From Streptomyces megasporus (GTDB taxonomy: Bacteria; Actinomycetota; Actinomycetes; Streptomycetales; Streptomycetaceae), in NCBI RefSeq assembly GCF_000718985.1, contig NZ_JODL01000038.1:1-64000 (forward strand): 64,000 nucleotides of DNA, written 5' to 3'. The notes below the pieces were generated by a model that ran no database searches, had not been told where the DNA came from, and saw only the letters and a program-made list of their open reading frames with translations. This document shows, in pieces, positions 19,792 to 28,035 of the stretch (its first letter is position 1; each line of letters opens with the position of its first letter). The position numbers were made by a program, and so were the translations under genes.

Positions 19792-19821
19792 TTGCTGAGG
19801 ACCACCGACACGCCATAGAGT
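19792..19821 (+). promoter_or_regulatory. Probable promoter of the parA-scpAB operon
   Basis: TTGCTG at 19792-19797 and TAGAGT at 19816-19821 are 18 bp apart and lie about 70 bp before the parA start, in a comparatively AT-rich stretch. Confidence 0.5.
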
Positions 19822-19893
19822 CGCCAATCATCGGCATGGTGCCACGCTGATCTGTCTAGAAGTTTCCTGGTCACCAAGGAGGTAAGACGACTT

Positions 19894-21057
19894 GTGAATG
19901 AGTCGACATTTACTCCCGGGGGTGGTCAACCAGGAACGCCTCCGCGGGGCCAGGGCCCCTCGGGACTCAGTGCCGTCGGCTCCGTCGCTGTCCAGACTTT
20001 CGCAGCCCACCAGAACCAGGCGAGCATGACAGCCCATCAGAGCACGGACGGTCACAAGAACACCATGGCCGCCGACCACCCGGGCGGCGGTCCCCACGTG
20101 GACCCCCGGTACGACGAACTCCCCGAGGGGCACTTCTACGACCCCGACGCGGAGTACGAGCCCGACCCCGAGTACGCGGCCACCCTCGCGCCCGACGCCG
20201 CTCGACAGCGCCGTGAGCGCATCGGTCCCACGGGCCGCCCGCTGCCGTACTTCCCGATCCCCGGCCCGGTCACCGAACACGGTCCGGCGAAGATCATCGC
20301 GATGTGCAACCAGAAGGGCGGGGTCGGCAAGACCACCTCCACCATCAACCTGGGCGCCGCGCTCGCCGAGTACGGCCGCCGGGTGCTGCTCGTGGACTTC
20401 GACCCCCAGGGCGCGCTCTCGGTCGGCCTCGGCGTCAACCCGATGGAGCTGGACCTGACCGTCTACAACCTGCTCATGGAGCGGGGCATGTCACCCGACG
20501 AGGTGCTGCTGAAGACGGCGGTCGCGGGCATGGACCTGCTGCCCAGCAACATCGACCTGTCCGCCGCCGAGGTGCAACTGGTCAGCGAGGTGGCCCGCGA
20601 GTCGACGCTCCAGCGCGCCCTCCAACCGCTGCTGCCCGACTACGACTTCATCATCATCGACTGCCAGCCGTCCCTCGGCCTGCTGACCGTCAACGCCCTC
20701 ACCGCCGCGCACAAGGTGATCGTGCCGCTGGAGTGCGAGTTCTTCGCGCTGCGCGGTGTGGCGCTGCTGACGGAGACGATCGAGAAGGTCCAGGAGCGGC
20801 TCAACTCCGACCTGGAGCTGGACGGCATCCTGGCGACGATGTACGACTCGCGCACCGTGCACAGCCGTGAGGTGCTGGCGCGCGTCGTGGAGGCGTTCGA
20901 CGACAACGTGTACCACACCGTCATCGGGCGCACGGTCCGCTTCCCGGAGACCACGGTCGCCGGCGAGCCGATCACCACGTACGCCTCCAACTCCGTCGGC
21001 GCCGCCGCCTACCGCCAGCTCGCCAGGGAGGTGCTCGCCCGGTGCCACGCCGAGTGA
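19894..21057 (+). CDS. ParA family ATPase
   Basis: The 387-residue protein has a disordered first ~125 residues and then a classical ParA core. This includes the deviant Walker A NQKGGVGKTTSTINLG near residue 140, the DFDPQGALSVGLGVNP motif, and the IIIDCQPSLGLLTVNALTAA Walker B region. GTG 19894 follows AAGGAGG with 11-base spacing. It is the first gene of a run ending with scpA and scpB, so it likely takes part in chromosome organisation, but no parB or parS accompanies it. It is probably the second ParA homologue common in Streptomyces and not the oriC-proximal partition ATPase. Confidence 0.9.
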   Translation: MNESTFTPGGGQPGTPPRGQGPSGLSAVGSVAVQTFAAHQNQASMTAHQSTDGHKNTMAADHPGGGPHVDPRYDELPEGHFYDPDAEYEPDPEYAATLAPDAARQRRERIGPTGRPLPYFPIPGPVTEHGPAKIIAMCNQKGGVGKTTSTINLGAALAEYGRRVLLVDFDPQGALSVGLGVNPMELDLTVYNLLMERGMSPDEVLLKTAVAGMDLLPSNIDLSAAEVQLVSEVARESTLQRALQPLLPDYDFIIIDCQPSLGLLTVNALTAAHKVIVPLECEFFALRGVALLTETIEKVQERLNSDLELDGILATMYDSRTVHSREVLARVVEAFDDNVYHTVIGRTVRFPETTVAGEPITTYASNSVGAAAYRQLAREVLARCHAE

Positions 21058-21674
21058 GTCTCCCGGCAGCCGACGAACTGTTCCGCTCCACCGGGGGGTC
21101 CCCGGTCCAGCCCTCGACCCCCCAGCAGCACTCGGGAGGCGACGCCTCCTCCGCGCCCCGACTCCCCGCGGCGGCGGGCGCGTCCGGTCCCACGGACGAG
21201 CACGCCCCCGCGGGAGACGGCCGGGACGGCGCGGAGAGCGCCGCCGACACCCTGGCCGCCGGCACCGACGGCCACGGCGGACGCGAGCCCCGGCAGGCCC
21301 CGGTGCCCGGCCAGGCACCGGGAAGGGGCGGACGTTCGGGGCAGGGCGCGGCGGCCCAGCCGGCCGACCGGTCCACCGCGGCCGGCCGCGGCCAGGTCAG
21401 GAGCCGCTCCACCGCGGCGGCCCCGCCGCACCGGCGCGGCCGGGTCGTCCCCCGGCGCCCCAGCGGCCGCGAGCGCCACGACGAGAAGATCACGGTCTAC
21501 GTCTCCGCCGAGGAGCTGATGGACCTCGAACACGCCCGGCTGGTGCTCCGCGGTGAGCACGGCCTGGCCGTGGACCGCGGACGGATCGTCCGTGAGGCGG
21601 TCGCCGTGGTCCTCGCCGACCTGGAGGCGCGCGGCGACGCGAGCATTCTCGTGCGCCGCCTGCGCGGTCGCTGA
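21042..21674 (+). CDS. ParA-operon partner with conserved C-terminal domain
   Basis: The reading frame overlaps the parA 3' end by 16 bp; a GTG at 21054 (GTGA overlap) is the other possible start. The first ~130 residues are low-complexity (Pro, Gly, Ala, Ser). The last ~65 residues are compact and conserved-looking (HDEKITVYVSAEELMDLEHA, DRGRIVREAVAVVLADLEAR) with a short beta-strand and two helices, reminiscent of ribbon-helix-helix DNA-binding proteins. Its place between parA and scpA suggests a DNA-binding partner of the ParA-like ATPase, acting where ParB normally would. The function is inferred, not known. Confidence 0.75.
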   Translation: MPRRVSLPAADELFRSTGGSPVQPSTPQQHSGGDASSAPRLPAAAGASGPTDEHAPAGDGRDGAESAADTLAAGTDGHGGREPRQAPVPGQAPGRGGRSGQGAAAQPADRSTAAGRGQVRSRSTAAAPPHRRGRVVPRRPSGRERHDEKITVYVSAEELMDLEHARLVLRGEHGLAVDRGRIVREAVAVVLADLEARGDASILVRRLRGR

Positions 21675-21686
21675 CCTGCGGGGCGG

Positions 21687-21692
21687 TAGCCT
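21687..21692 (+). promoter_or_regulatory. -10 box (TAGCCT) of scpA
   Basis: TAGCCT lies 8 bases before ATG 21701 in the 26-bp gap after the preceding gene. This suggests a secondary, leaderless promoter for scpAB. Confidence 0.5.
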
Positions 21693-21700
21693 GCCCCGCG

Positions 21701-22759
21701 ATGCCGACCGCCGACGACCACGCGCCGAACCCCCGGCCTCCCCGACGACGCCCGCTGGGCCGGGGGCCGGGGACGGCGCCGTCCGCCCCGGTCCCGGCCC
21801 CCGCGCCGGAAACGCCTCCCGAGGCGGACACGCCTCCCGAACCGGAACCGGTCGTCTCCGAGACGACCCCCGCGACGGAACCACCGCCCGAGCGGGAGTC
21901 CGAGGAGGGGAAGGGCCCGGACGACGGTTCCCGGGCCGGCGCGGAGGCCGGCGGCGAGCCGGACGACGGCCGCTTCAAGGTCGTCCTGGACAACTTCGAG
22001 GGGCCCTTCGACCTCCTCCTACAGCTCATCTCCAAGCACAAACTGGACGTCACCGAGGTGGCGCTGTCGAAGGTCACCGACGAGTTCATGGCCCACATCC
22101 ACGCCATGGGCCCCGACTGGGACCTCGACCAGGCCACCGAGTTCCTGGTCGTCGCCGCCACCCTGCTCGACCTCAAGGCCGCCCGGCTGCTGCCCGCCGC
22201 CGAGGTCGAGGACGAGGCCGACCTCGCCCTGCTGGAGGCGCGCGACCTGCTCTTCGCCCGGCTGCTGCAGTACCGCGCCTACAAGCGGGTCGCCGCCGTC
22301 CTCGACGAGCGCATGGCCGTCGAGGCCCGCAGCCACCCCCGTACGGTCGGCCTGGAGCCGCACCACGCCGCGCTGCTGCCCGAGGTCGTCCTCGGCATCG
22401 GCCCCGAGGGCTTCGCCCGCCTGGCGGTGAAGGCGATGCAGCCCAAGCCGGAACCGCAGGTCTACGTCGACCACATCCACGCCCCGCTGGTCAGCGTCCG
22501 CGAACAGGCCGAGATCGTGGTGACGCTGCTGAGGGAGCGGGGCGAGGCCACCTTCACGGAGCTCACCGAGGACGCGCCCGACACCCTCACCGTCGTCGCC
22601 CGCTTCCTGGCGCTGCTGGAGCTGTACCGCGAGCGCGCGGTCGTCCTCGACCAGGAGGAGGCCCTGGGTACGCTCACCGTGCGCTGGAGCGGCGGGGAGG
22701 GGACCCGGCCGCTGGTCACCGACGAGTTCGACGCGGAGGACGGTGGGAGGCGACGGTAG
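21701..22759 (+). CDS. scpA: Segregation and condensation protein A (kleisin)
   Basis: ScpA is the kleisin subunit that joins SMC and ScpB to compact and segregate chromosomes. After a ~85-residue Pro/Glu-rich disordered head, the family start FKVVLDNFEGPFDLLLQLIS is clear, followed by KHKLDVTEVALSKVTDEFMA, TEFLVVAATLLDLKAARLLP and the C-terminal winged helix (VVTLLRERGEATFTELTEDA). The total is 352 residues, long because of the head. The scpB gene follows in the same direction. Confidence 0.94.
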   Translation: MPTADDHAPNPRPPRRRPLGRGPGTAPSAPVPAPAPETPPEADTPPEPEPVVSETTPATEPPPERESEEGKGPDDGSRAGAEAGGEPDDGRFKVVLDNFEGPFDLLLQLISKHKLDVTEVALSKVTDEFMAHIHAMGPDWDLDQATEFLVVAATLLDLKAARLLPAAEVEDEADLALLEARDLLFARLLQYRAYKRVAAVLDERMAVEARSHPRTVGLEPHHAALLPEVVLGIGPEGFARLAVKAMQPKPEPQVYVDHIHAPLVSVREQAEIVVTLLRERGEATFTELTEDAPDTLTVVARFLALLELYRERAVVLDQEEALGTLTVRWSGGEGTRPLVTDEFDAEDGGRRR

Positions 22760-22822
22760 GGGGACAGCGGTGGGGGCGGTGGCGGGACGGTGGTGGGGAC
22801 GGCGACGGAAGGACGACCGGAG

Positions 22823-23614
22823 ATGAACACGGACCCGGGCACCGGGGACAGGGGAGCCGAGAACGCCGGAGGAGCCGGGGAGGCCGGCGGCCCGACGGAC
22901 GCGGTGGACGCGGTGGACGCGGTGGACGCGACGGACGCGGTGGGCGCGGTGGGCGCGGCGAGGAGGAGGCGGAAGGAGCGGCCGGAGGAGGCCCCACCGC
23001 CCGCGGGCTCCTCCACCGTCGCCGAACTCGACCTCAAGCCCGCCCTGGAGGCGGTCCTGATGGTCGTCGACGAGCCCGCCACGGAGGAGCACCTCGCCAG
23101 GGTCCTCCGACGTCCCCGCCGGGAGATCGCGGTGGCGCTGCGCGAACTGTCCGAGGAGTACACCCGGCAGGGCCGCGGCTTCGACCTGAGACCGGTCGCG
23201 GGCGGCTGGCGGTTCTACACCCGACCCGAGTACGCCGACGCCGTCGAGGGCTTCGTCCTGGACGGCCAGCAGGCCCGGCTCACCCAGGCCGCCCTGGAGA
23301 CCCTGGCCGTGGTCGCGTACCGTCAACCGGTCAGCCGCTCCAAGGTCTCGGCCGTGCGCGGGGTGAACTGCGACGGGGTCATGCGCACACTCCTCCAACG
23401 CGGTCTGATCGAGGAGGCGGGCACGGAACCCGAGACAGGTGCGATCCTGTACAGGACGACGAACTACTTCCTGGAGCGGATGGGCCTTCGCGGCCTGGAC
23501 GAACTTCCGGAACTGGCGCCCTTCCTCCCCGAGGCGGACGCGGTCGAGGCCGAGAGCCAGGAGGGCGTGCCGTCGTTCGACGTGGACGACAGCGGCGATT
23601 CCCCGACGTCGTAG
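22823..23614 (+). CDS. scpB: Segregation and condensation protein B
   Basis: ScpB dimers bind the ScpA kleisin and complete the SMC condensin. The conserved part begins near residue 70 (LDLKPALEAVLMVVDEPATE) and contains two winged helices with the family segments RQGRGFDLRPVAGGWRFYT, VVAYRQPVSRSKVSAVRGVN and DGVMRTLLQRGLIEEAG. The ~65-residue head is low complexity with an Ala-Val-Asp/Gly repeat from a 9-bp tandem DNA repeat. ATG 22823 follows GGAAGGA with 8-base spacing. The gene is directly downstream of scpA. Confidence 0.93.
   Translation: MNTDPGTGDRGAENAGGAGEAGGPTDAVDAVDAVDATDAVGAVGAARRRRKERPEEAPPPAGSSTVAELDLKPALEAVLMVVDEPATEEHLARVLRRPRREIAVALRELSEEYTRQGRGFDLRPVAGGWRFYTRPEYADAVEGFVLDGQQARLTQAALETLAVVAYRQPVSRSKVSAVRGVNCDGVMRTLLQRGLIEEAGTEPETGAILYRTTNYFLERMGLRGLDELPELAPFLPEADAVEAESQEGVPSFDVDDSGDSPTS
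22904..22960 (+). repeat. 9-bp tandem repeat in scpB (GCGGTGGAC type)
   Basis: About six units of GCGGTGGAC and the variants GCGACGGAC and GCGGTGGGC encode an Asp-Ala-Val / Gly-Ala-Val run in the variable head of ScpB. Confidence 0.85.
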
Positions 23615-23662
23615 AGGTCGAAGAGACAGCCCGACGTAGAGACAGATTAGACGGAAACCTTG

Positions 23663-24805
23663 ATGCGAAGCAGCGGCAGGAACAGCAACCGGAACTACCG
23701 GGGCGCGGGCAACAGCCGCGACGACAGGCAGCGGCGCGCGGGCCGTCCCCGTCCCGAGGAACGTCGTTACGACGTGGGCACGGGCGACGGTCCCGGCAAG
23801 CCCAGGGGACAGGGCGGCGGTCCCAAGGCGGGAGCCAAGGGACAGGGCGGCCCCAAGGGACTCAGGGGACAGGGCGGCGGCCCCAAGAGTGGTCCCAAGG
23901 CGGGAGTCAGGGGGCAGGGCGGCCCCAAGGGTGGTCCCAAGACCGGCCCCAAGGCGGGAGCCAGGGACGGACGCAAGCGGACCGTCCCGGCGCGCCCCCG
24001 CGAGTACGAGGCCCAGATCGAGGAGCGCAACCGGGCCCGGCACGCCAAGCCGGCGCCGAAGCTGCCCAAGACCTTCGGCGAGCCGGAGGGCGAGCGGCTC
24101 CAGAAGGTCCTGGCCCGGGCCGGGATGGGTTCGCGCCGCGCCTGTGAGGAGCTGATCGACCAGCGGCGCGTGGAGGTCAACGGGAAGATCGTCACCGAGC
24201 AGGGACTGCGCGTGGACCCGGAGAAGGACGAGATCAAGGTCGACGGTCTGACGATCGCCACCCAGTCCTACCTGTTCTTCGCGCTCAACAAGCCCGCCGG
24301 GGTCGTCTCCTCGATGGAGGACCCCGAGGGCCGCCAGTGCCTGGGTGACTACGTCACCAACCGCGAGACCCGACTGTTCCACGTCGGCCGCCTGGACACC
24401 GAGACCGAGGGCCTGATCCTGCTCACCAACCACGGTGAGCTGGCCCACCGGCTCACCCACCCCCGCTACGGCGTGACGAAGACCTACCTGGCCGCCATCC
24501 AGGGCCCCATCCCGCGGGACCTGGGCAAGCGGCTCAAGGAGGGCGTGCGGCTGGAGGACGGCTACGCCCGCGCCGACCACTTCAAGGTCGTGGAGAACAC
24601 CGGCAAGAACTACCTCGTCGAGGTCTCCCTCCACGAGGGGCGCAAGCACATCGTCCGCCGCATGCTCGCGGAGGTCGGCTTCCCGGTCGACAAGCTGGTC
24701 CGCACCCGCTTCGGTCCCATCGCGCTGGGCGACCAGAAGTCCGGCTGGCTGCGCCGCCTGACCAACACCGAGGTCGGCATGCTGATGCAGGAGGTCGGTC
24801 TCTAG
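23663..24805 (+). CDS. rluB: 23S rRNA pseudouridine synthase RluB type
   Basis: This enzyme isomerises a uridine of 23S rRNA to pseudouridine. The 380-residue product has a ~130-residue Gly/Lys/Gln/Pro head with KGQGGPK repeats, an S4 RNA-binding domain (RLQKVLARAGMGSRRACEEL), and the RsuA/RluB catalytic core with the Asp motif FHVGRLDTETEGLILLTNHG. The closing HEGRKHIVRRMLAEVGFPVD and RTRFGPIALG segments are also family signatures. ATG 23663 is used; TTG 23660 is adjacent. It is last in the parA-scpAB run, as in many actinobacteria. Confidence 0.93.
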   Translation: MRSSGRNSNRNYRGAGNSRDDRQRRAGRPRPEERRYDVGTGDGPGKPRGQGGGPKAGAKGQGGPKGLRGQGGGPKSGPKAGVRGQGGPKGGPKTGPKAGARDGRKRTVPARPREYEAQIEERNRARHAKPAPKLPKTFGEPEGERLQKVLARAGMGSRRACEELIDQRRVEVNGKIVTEQGLRVDPEKDEIKVDGLTIATQSYLFFALNKPAGVVSSMEDPEGRQCLGDYVTNRETRLFHVGRLDTETEGLILLTNHGELAHRLTHPRYGVTKTYLAAIQGPIPRDLGKRLKEGVRLEDGYARADHFKVVENTGKNYLVEVSLHEGRKHIVRRMLAEVGFPVDKLVRTRFGPIALGDQKSGWLRRLTNTEVGMLMQEVGL

Positions 24806-24831
24806 GCCGACCGCGCCGGACCGAGCCGCCC

Positions 24832-24874
24832 CCGACGGCCCCGGCCAGGGGAATCCCCCGGCCGGGGCCGTCGG
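24832..24874 (+). terminator. Strong hairpin after rluB
   Basis: A perfect 15-bp stem (24832-24846 with 24860-24874) has an inner loop, AGGGGAATCCCCC, that can itself pair. It closes the parA-scpAB-rluB transcript. Confidence 0.85.
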
Positions 24875-24895
24875 CCGCCCAGCAGAACGGGCGGC

Positions 24896-25445
24896 GTGAT
24901 CGAACCGAGCACCGTCGGCCTCCCCGACCTGCGTCCCGTCCTCGCCGAGGAGCGTCGGCCGACGGTCTTCGCGACCGTCTCCGGGGCGCACCTGTACGGC
25001 TTCCCCTCCCGCGACTCCGACATCGACCTGCGCGGGGCCCACCTGCTGCCCGTGGGGGAGGGACCTGATCGGGCTGCGGGCGGACGAGGAGACCGACTCG
25101 CGGATGTGGGAACGCGACTGCGTCGAGATGGACCTGGTCACCCACGACCTGCGGAAGTTCGCCCGACTGATGCTCCGCCGCAACGGCTACGTCCTGGAGC
25201 AGTTCCTGTCCCCGCTGGTGGTGCGCACCACCGACACGCACGCCGAGTCGGTCGCCCTCGCGCCGGCCGTGCTCACCCGGCACCACGCCCACCACTACCG
25301 GGGCTTCGCCAGCACCCAGTGGCGGCTGTACGGGAGGACCGGGGAACTCAAACCGCTGCTGTACACCTTCCGGGCGCCGCTCACCGGTATCCACCTGATG
25401 CGCGCCGGCGAGGTGTGCGCCCACCTGCCCACCCTCCTCGACGCG
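24896..25445 (+). pseudogene. Broken nucleotidyltransferase-like gene
   Basis: The first part reads as a MNT-type nucleotidyltransferase N-terminus (FATVSGAHLYGFPSRDSDID, with the G-S-x-x-Y-G and DxD-like residues). At about 25060-25062 an extra G in GGGAGGGACC shifts the frame. Deleting it joins the sequence to MWERDCVEMDLVTHDLRKFA and HYRGFASTQWRLYGRTGELK in the next frame. Similarity then stops near HLPTLLDA, so the usual C-terminal ~80 residues are missing. The downstream DNA is an antisense fragment of another nucleotidyltransferase. The gene is therefore damaged twice, by frameshift and truncation, unless the assembly is faulty. Confidence 0.75.
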
Positions 25446-25562
25446 GTGGTGGAGGCACTCCAGGACGGTGGGGTTGGCCCGCGGCCCCAGTGCGCAGAAC
25501 CGCTCCGGCTCCCAGGGGAACTGCTCCTTCGCCGGGCCGTCCACCGTGATTCCGGCATGTCA
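25441..25562 (-). pseudogene. Inverted fragment of a second nucleotidyltransferase gene
   Basis: Read on the minus strand, about 38 residues are recognisable: GITVDGPAKEQFPWEPERFC followed by ALGPRANPTVLECLHHRV. This resembles the interior of the second nucleotidyltransferase that normally accompanies the one above in Streptomyces. Both its start and end are missing: a stop codon lies just upstream, and the downstream part merges into the truncated neighbour. It looks like debris from deletion across two convergent genes. Confidence 0.6.
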
Positions 25563-25731
25563 CCGCCACCCGGCCGGACGCCCCGGCGACACGGCCGCCC
25601 GTCTCGCAGGACGGGCGGCGGCAGCGTGTCGGGAACGGACGCGCATAGGCTGGTCGGGGCAGCGGCACGACAGCGGCCACAGCGACGACAGAGACAGCGA
25701 CAGAGACAGCACGGACGCGGGGAGTGAGCAG

Positions 25732-26094
25732 GTGGCGGTACGAGCGGTGCGGGGCGCCGTGCAGTTGGAGCGGGACGAGGCCGAGCACATGCGGGAGAAG
25801 GTGGCGGAGCTGGTCACCGCCCTCCTGGAACGCAACTCCCTGACGGCCGACGACCTGATCAGCGTCTGGTTCACCGCCACCCCCGACCTGCACAGCGACT
25901 TCCCGGCCGTCGCGGCCCGCAAGCTCGGCATCGTGGACGTGCCGCTGATCTGCGCGCAGGAGCTGGACGTCGCGGGCGCCATGCCGCGCGTGGTCCGCGT
26001 CCTCGCCCACGCCGAGACCGATCTGACCAAGGCCGAGATCGCCCACGTCTACCTGGGCGCCGCCGCCGCTCTGCGCAAGGACATCGCCCAGTGA
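25732..26094 (+). CDS. aroH: Chorismate mutase, AroH class
   Basis: AroH converts chorismate to prephenate for tyrosine and phenylalanine synthesis. The 120-residue product fits the Bacillus AroH-type trimeric fold: RAVRGAVQLERDEAEHMREK at the start, SVWFTATPDLHSDFPAVAAR, and the active-site segment CAQELDVAGAMPRVVRVLAH with its Glu and Arg. GTG 25732 follows GGGGAG with 7-base spacing. The stop overlaps the tyrA start (GTGA), so the two steps of tyrosine synthesis are coupled. Confidence 0.93.
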   Translation: MAVRAVRGAVQLERDEAEHMREKVAELVTALLERNSLTADDLISVWFTATPDLHSDFPAVAARKLGIVDVPLICAQELDVAGAMPRVVRVLAHAETDLTKAEIAHVYLGAAAALRKDIAQ

Positions 26095-27179
26095 ACACAG
26101 CGCTCGTCATCGGCACCGGACTCATCGGCACGTCCGTCGCGCTGGCCCTGGCCGGGCGCGGGGTGCGAGTGCACCTGGAGGACCAGGACACCGAGCGGGT
26201 CCGCACCGCGGCCGCGCTGGGCGCCGGCACCGAGGACCCCGTCGAGGGGCCGGTGGACCTCGCCGTGGTCGCCGTGCCGCCCGCGTACATCTCCGCCGCC
26301 GTCGCCGACGTGCAGCGGCGGAAGGCCGCGCGGGCCTGCATCGACGTCGGCAGCGTCAAGGGCGGCCCCCGGCGGGAGGTCGAGGCGCTGGGCTGCGACC
26401 CGACCACCTACCTGGGCACGCACCCGATGGCCGGACGCGAGCGCTCCGGCCCGCTGGCAGCCGGCGCCGACCTCTTCGAGGGCCGCCCCTGGGTCCTCAC
26501 CCCGACCGCCGAGACCGACACCGAGGTGCTCAACCTCGCCCTGGAACTCGTCGCGGTGTGCGGGGCCGTCCCCGTGGTGATGGACGCCGACGCCCACGAC
26601 CGGGCCGTCGCCCTGGTCTCGCACACCCCGCAACTGCTCTCCAGCCTGGTGGCCGCCCGGCTGGAGGCCGCCGACGAGACGGCGGTGCGGCTGTGCGGCC
26701 AGGGCATCCGCGACGTGACGCGGATCGCCGCCTCCGACCCGGCCATGTGGATCGACATCCTCTCCGCCAACCCCGGACCGGTCGCCGACATCCTGGCCGC
26801 CGTCGCCGACGACCTGGAGACGACCGTACGGGCGCTGCGCGCCCTGCAGTCCGCCGACGAGACCGAGCGCGCCGGCGGGGCGGCGGGCATCGAGGACGTG
26901 CTGCGCCGCGGCAACAACGGCCGCGCCCGGATTCCGGGCAAGCACGGGCAGACCCCCGCCGTCTACGAGACCGTGGCCGTCCTCATCAGCGACCGTCCGG
27001 GCGAGCTGGCCCGCATCTTCGCCGACGCCGGACGGGCCGGGGTCAACATCGAGGACGTGCGGATCGAGCACGCCACCGCCCAGCAGGCGGGCCACGTCCA
27101 GCTCATGGTCGAGCCGAGCGTGGCCCCCGTCCTGGCGGCGGCGCTGCGGGAGCGGGGCTGGACCATCCGGCAGCAGTAG
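26091..27179 (+). CDS. tyrA: Prephenate dehydrogenase
   Basis: This NAD-dependent enzyme oxidatively decarboxylates prephenate to 4-hydroxyphenylpyruvate. The 362-residue protein has the Rossmann start LVIGTGLIGTSVALALAGRG, the substrate-site THPMAGRERSGPLAA, the helical dimer domain with SHTPQLLSSLVAARL, and a C-terminal ACT domain (VLISDRPGELARIFADAGRA) that probably gives feedback control by tyrosine. GTG 26091 overlaps the aroH stop by 4 bases. Confidence 0.94.
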   Translation: MNTALVIGTGLIGTSVALALAGRGVRVHLEDQDTERVRTAAALGAGTEDPVEGPVDLAVVAVPPAYISAAVADVQRRKAARACIDVGSVKGGPRREVEALGCDPTTYLGTHPMAGRERSGPLAAGADLFEGRPWVLTPTAETDTEVLNLALELVAVCGAVPVVMDADAHDRAVALVSHTPQLLSSLVAARLEAADETAVRLCGQGIRDVTRIAASDPAMWIDILSANPGPVADILAAVADDLETTVRALRALQSADETERAGGAAGIEDVLRRGNNGRARIPGKHGQTPAVYETVAVLISDRPGELARIFADAGRAGVNIEDVRIEHATAQQAGHVQLMVEPSVAPVLAAALRERGWTIRQQ

Positions 27180-27303
27180 GGGGTCCGGGTCCCCGGTAGC
27201 CTGGTGCGGGGGCGGGAAGGCATCCGACCGGCGAGCCCGCGCCGGCGTCCCGTGCCCCTTCACGACCCGTGCTCCGAGCAGTTCGAGAAAGGTGCCCGAC
27301 ACC

Positions 27304-28035
27304 GTGGCAGCAACCTCCCGGCAGGCGACCTCCGTGTCCCCGGACGCCCCGGCCCCCGTCATCGTCGCCATCGACGGCCCCTCAGGCACGGGCAAGTCCA
27401 GCACCTCCCGCGCCGTGGCGGCGAAACTGGGCCTGAACTACCTGGACACCGGGGCGCAGTACCGCGCGATCACGTGGTGGATGCTGAACCACGACATCGA
27501 CGTCCGGGACGCCGCCGCCGTGGCCGCCGCCGCGGACCGGCCCGAGATCCTCTCCGGCACCGACCCGGCCGACCCGACCATCACCGTGGACGGCGCGGAC
27601 GCCTCCGGCCCGATCCGCACCCAGGAGGTCACCGACGCGGTCAGCGCGGTCAGCGCCGTGCCCGAGGTGCGCACCCGGATCACCGAGCTCCAGCGCGCCA
27701 TCGCCGCCGCCGCGCCGACCGGCATCGTCGTCGAGGGACGGGACATCGGCACCACCGTGCTGCCCGACGCCGACCTGAAGGTCTTCCTCACCGCCTCGCC
27801 CGAGGCCCGCGCGGCCCGCCGCGGCGGCGAGCTGAAGGGCCGGGACGGCGGCCGGGTGGACCTGGACGCGACCCGCGAGGCGCTGCTGAAGCGGGACGCG
27901 GCCGACTCCACCCGCAAGACCTCCCCGCTGAAGAAGGCGGACGACGCCGTCGAGGTGGACACCACCGACCTGACCCTGGAGCAGGTCGTGGAGTGCGTGG
28001 TCACCCTGATCGAAGAGAAGCAGCAGGCCAGGTGA
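27304..28035 (+). CDS. cmk: Cytidylate kinase
   Basis: Cmk phosphorylates CMP and dCMP with ATP. The 243-residue product has the P-loop [17 protein letters not shown], the CMP-specific segment [20 protein letters not shown], the [20 protein letters not shown] motif and the LID region with [21 protein letters not shown] 27304 lies 11 bases after GAGAAAGG; the GTG at 27292 overlaps that site and is less likely. The stop overlaps the next start (GTGA). Confidence 0.94.
   Translation: MAATSRQATSVSPDAPAPVIVAIDGPSGTGKSSTSRAVAAKLGLNYLDTGAQYRAITWWMLNHDIDVRDAAAVAAAADRPEILSGTDPADPTITVDGADASGPIRTQEVTDAVSAVSAVPEVRTRITELQRAIAAAAPTGIVVEGRDIGTTVLPDADLKVFLTASPEARAARRGGELKGRDGGRVDLDATREALLKRDAADSTRKTSPLKKADDAVEVDTTDLTLEQVVECVVTLIEEKQQAR

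Larger units (their letters stand above)
19498..19893. other. ald-parA intergenic region with GTCAAC repeats and promoter
   Basis: The 396-bp gap has no supported gene. Its left part carries repeated GTCAAC words (see the repeat entry). Its right part carries a TTGCTG-18-TAGAGT promoter ahead of parA and another TTGACA at 19739-19744. Confidence 0.6.

Noticed and set aside
19498..19893. parS-type centromere (TGTTTCACGTGAAACA-like)
   Set aside because: No such 16-bp palindrome was found; only GTCAAC repeats occur here.
22019..25183. A 1054-residue open frame on the minus strand
   Set aside because: It is antisense to scpA, scpB and rluB, is rich in His, Val, Gly and Leu and matches no family.
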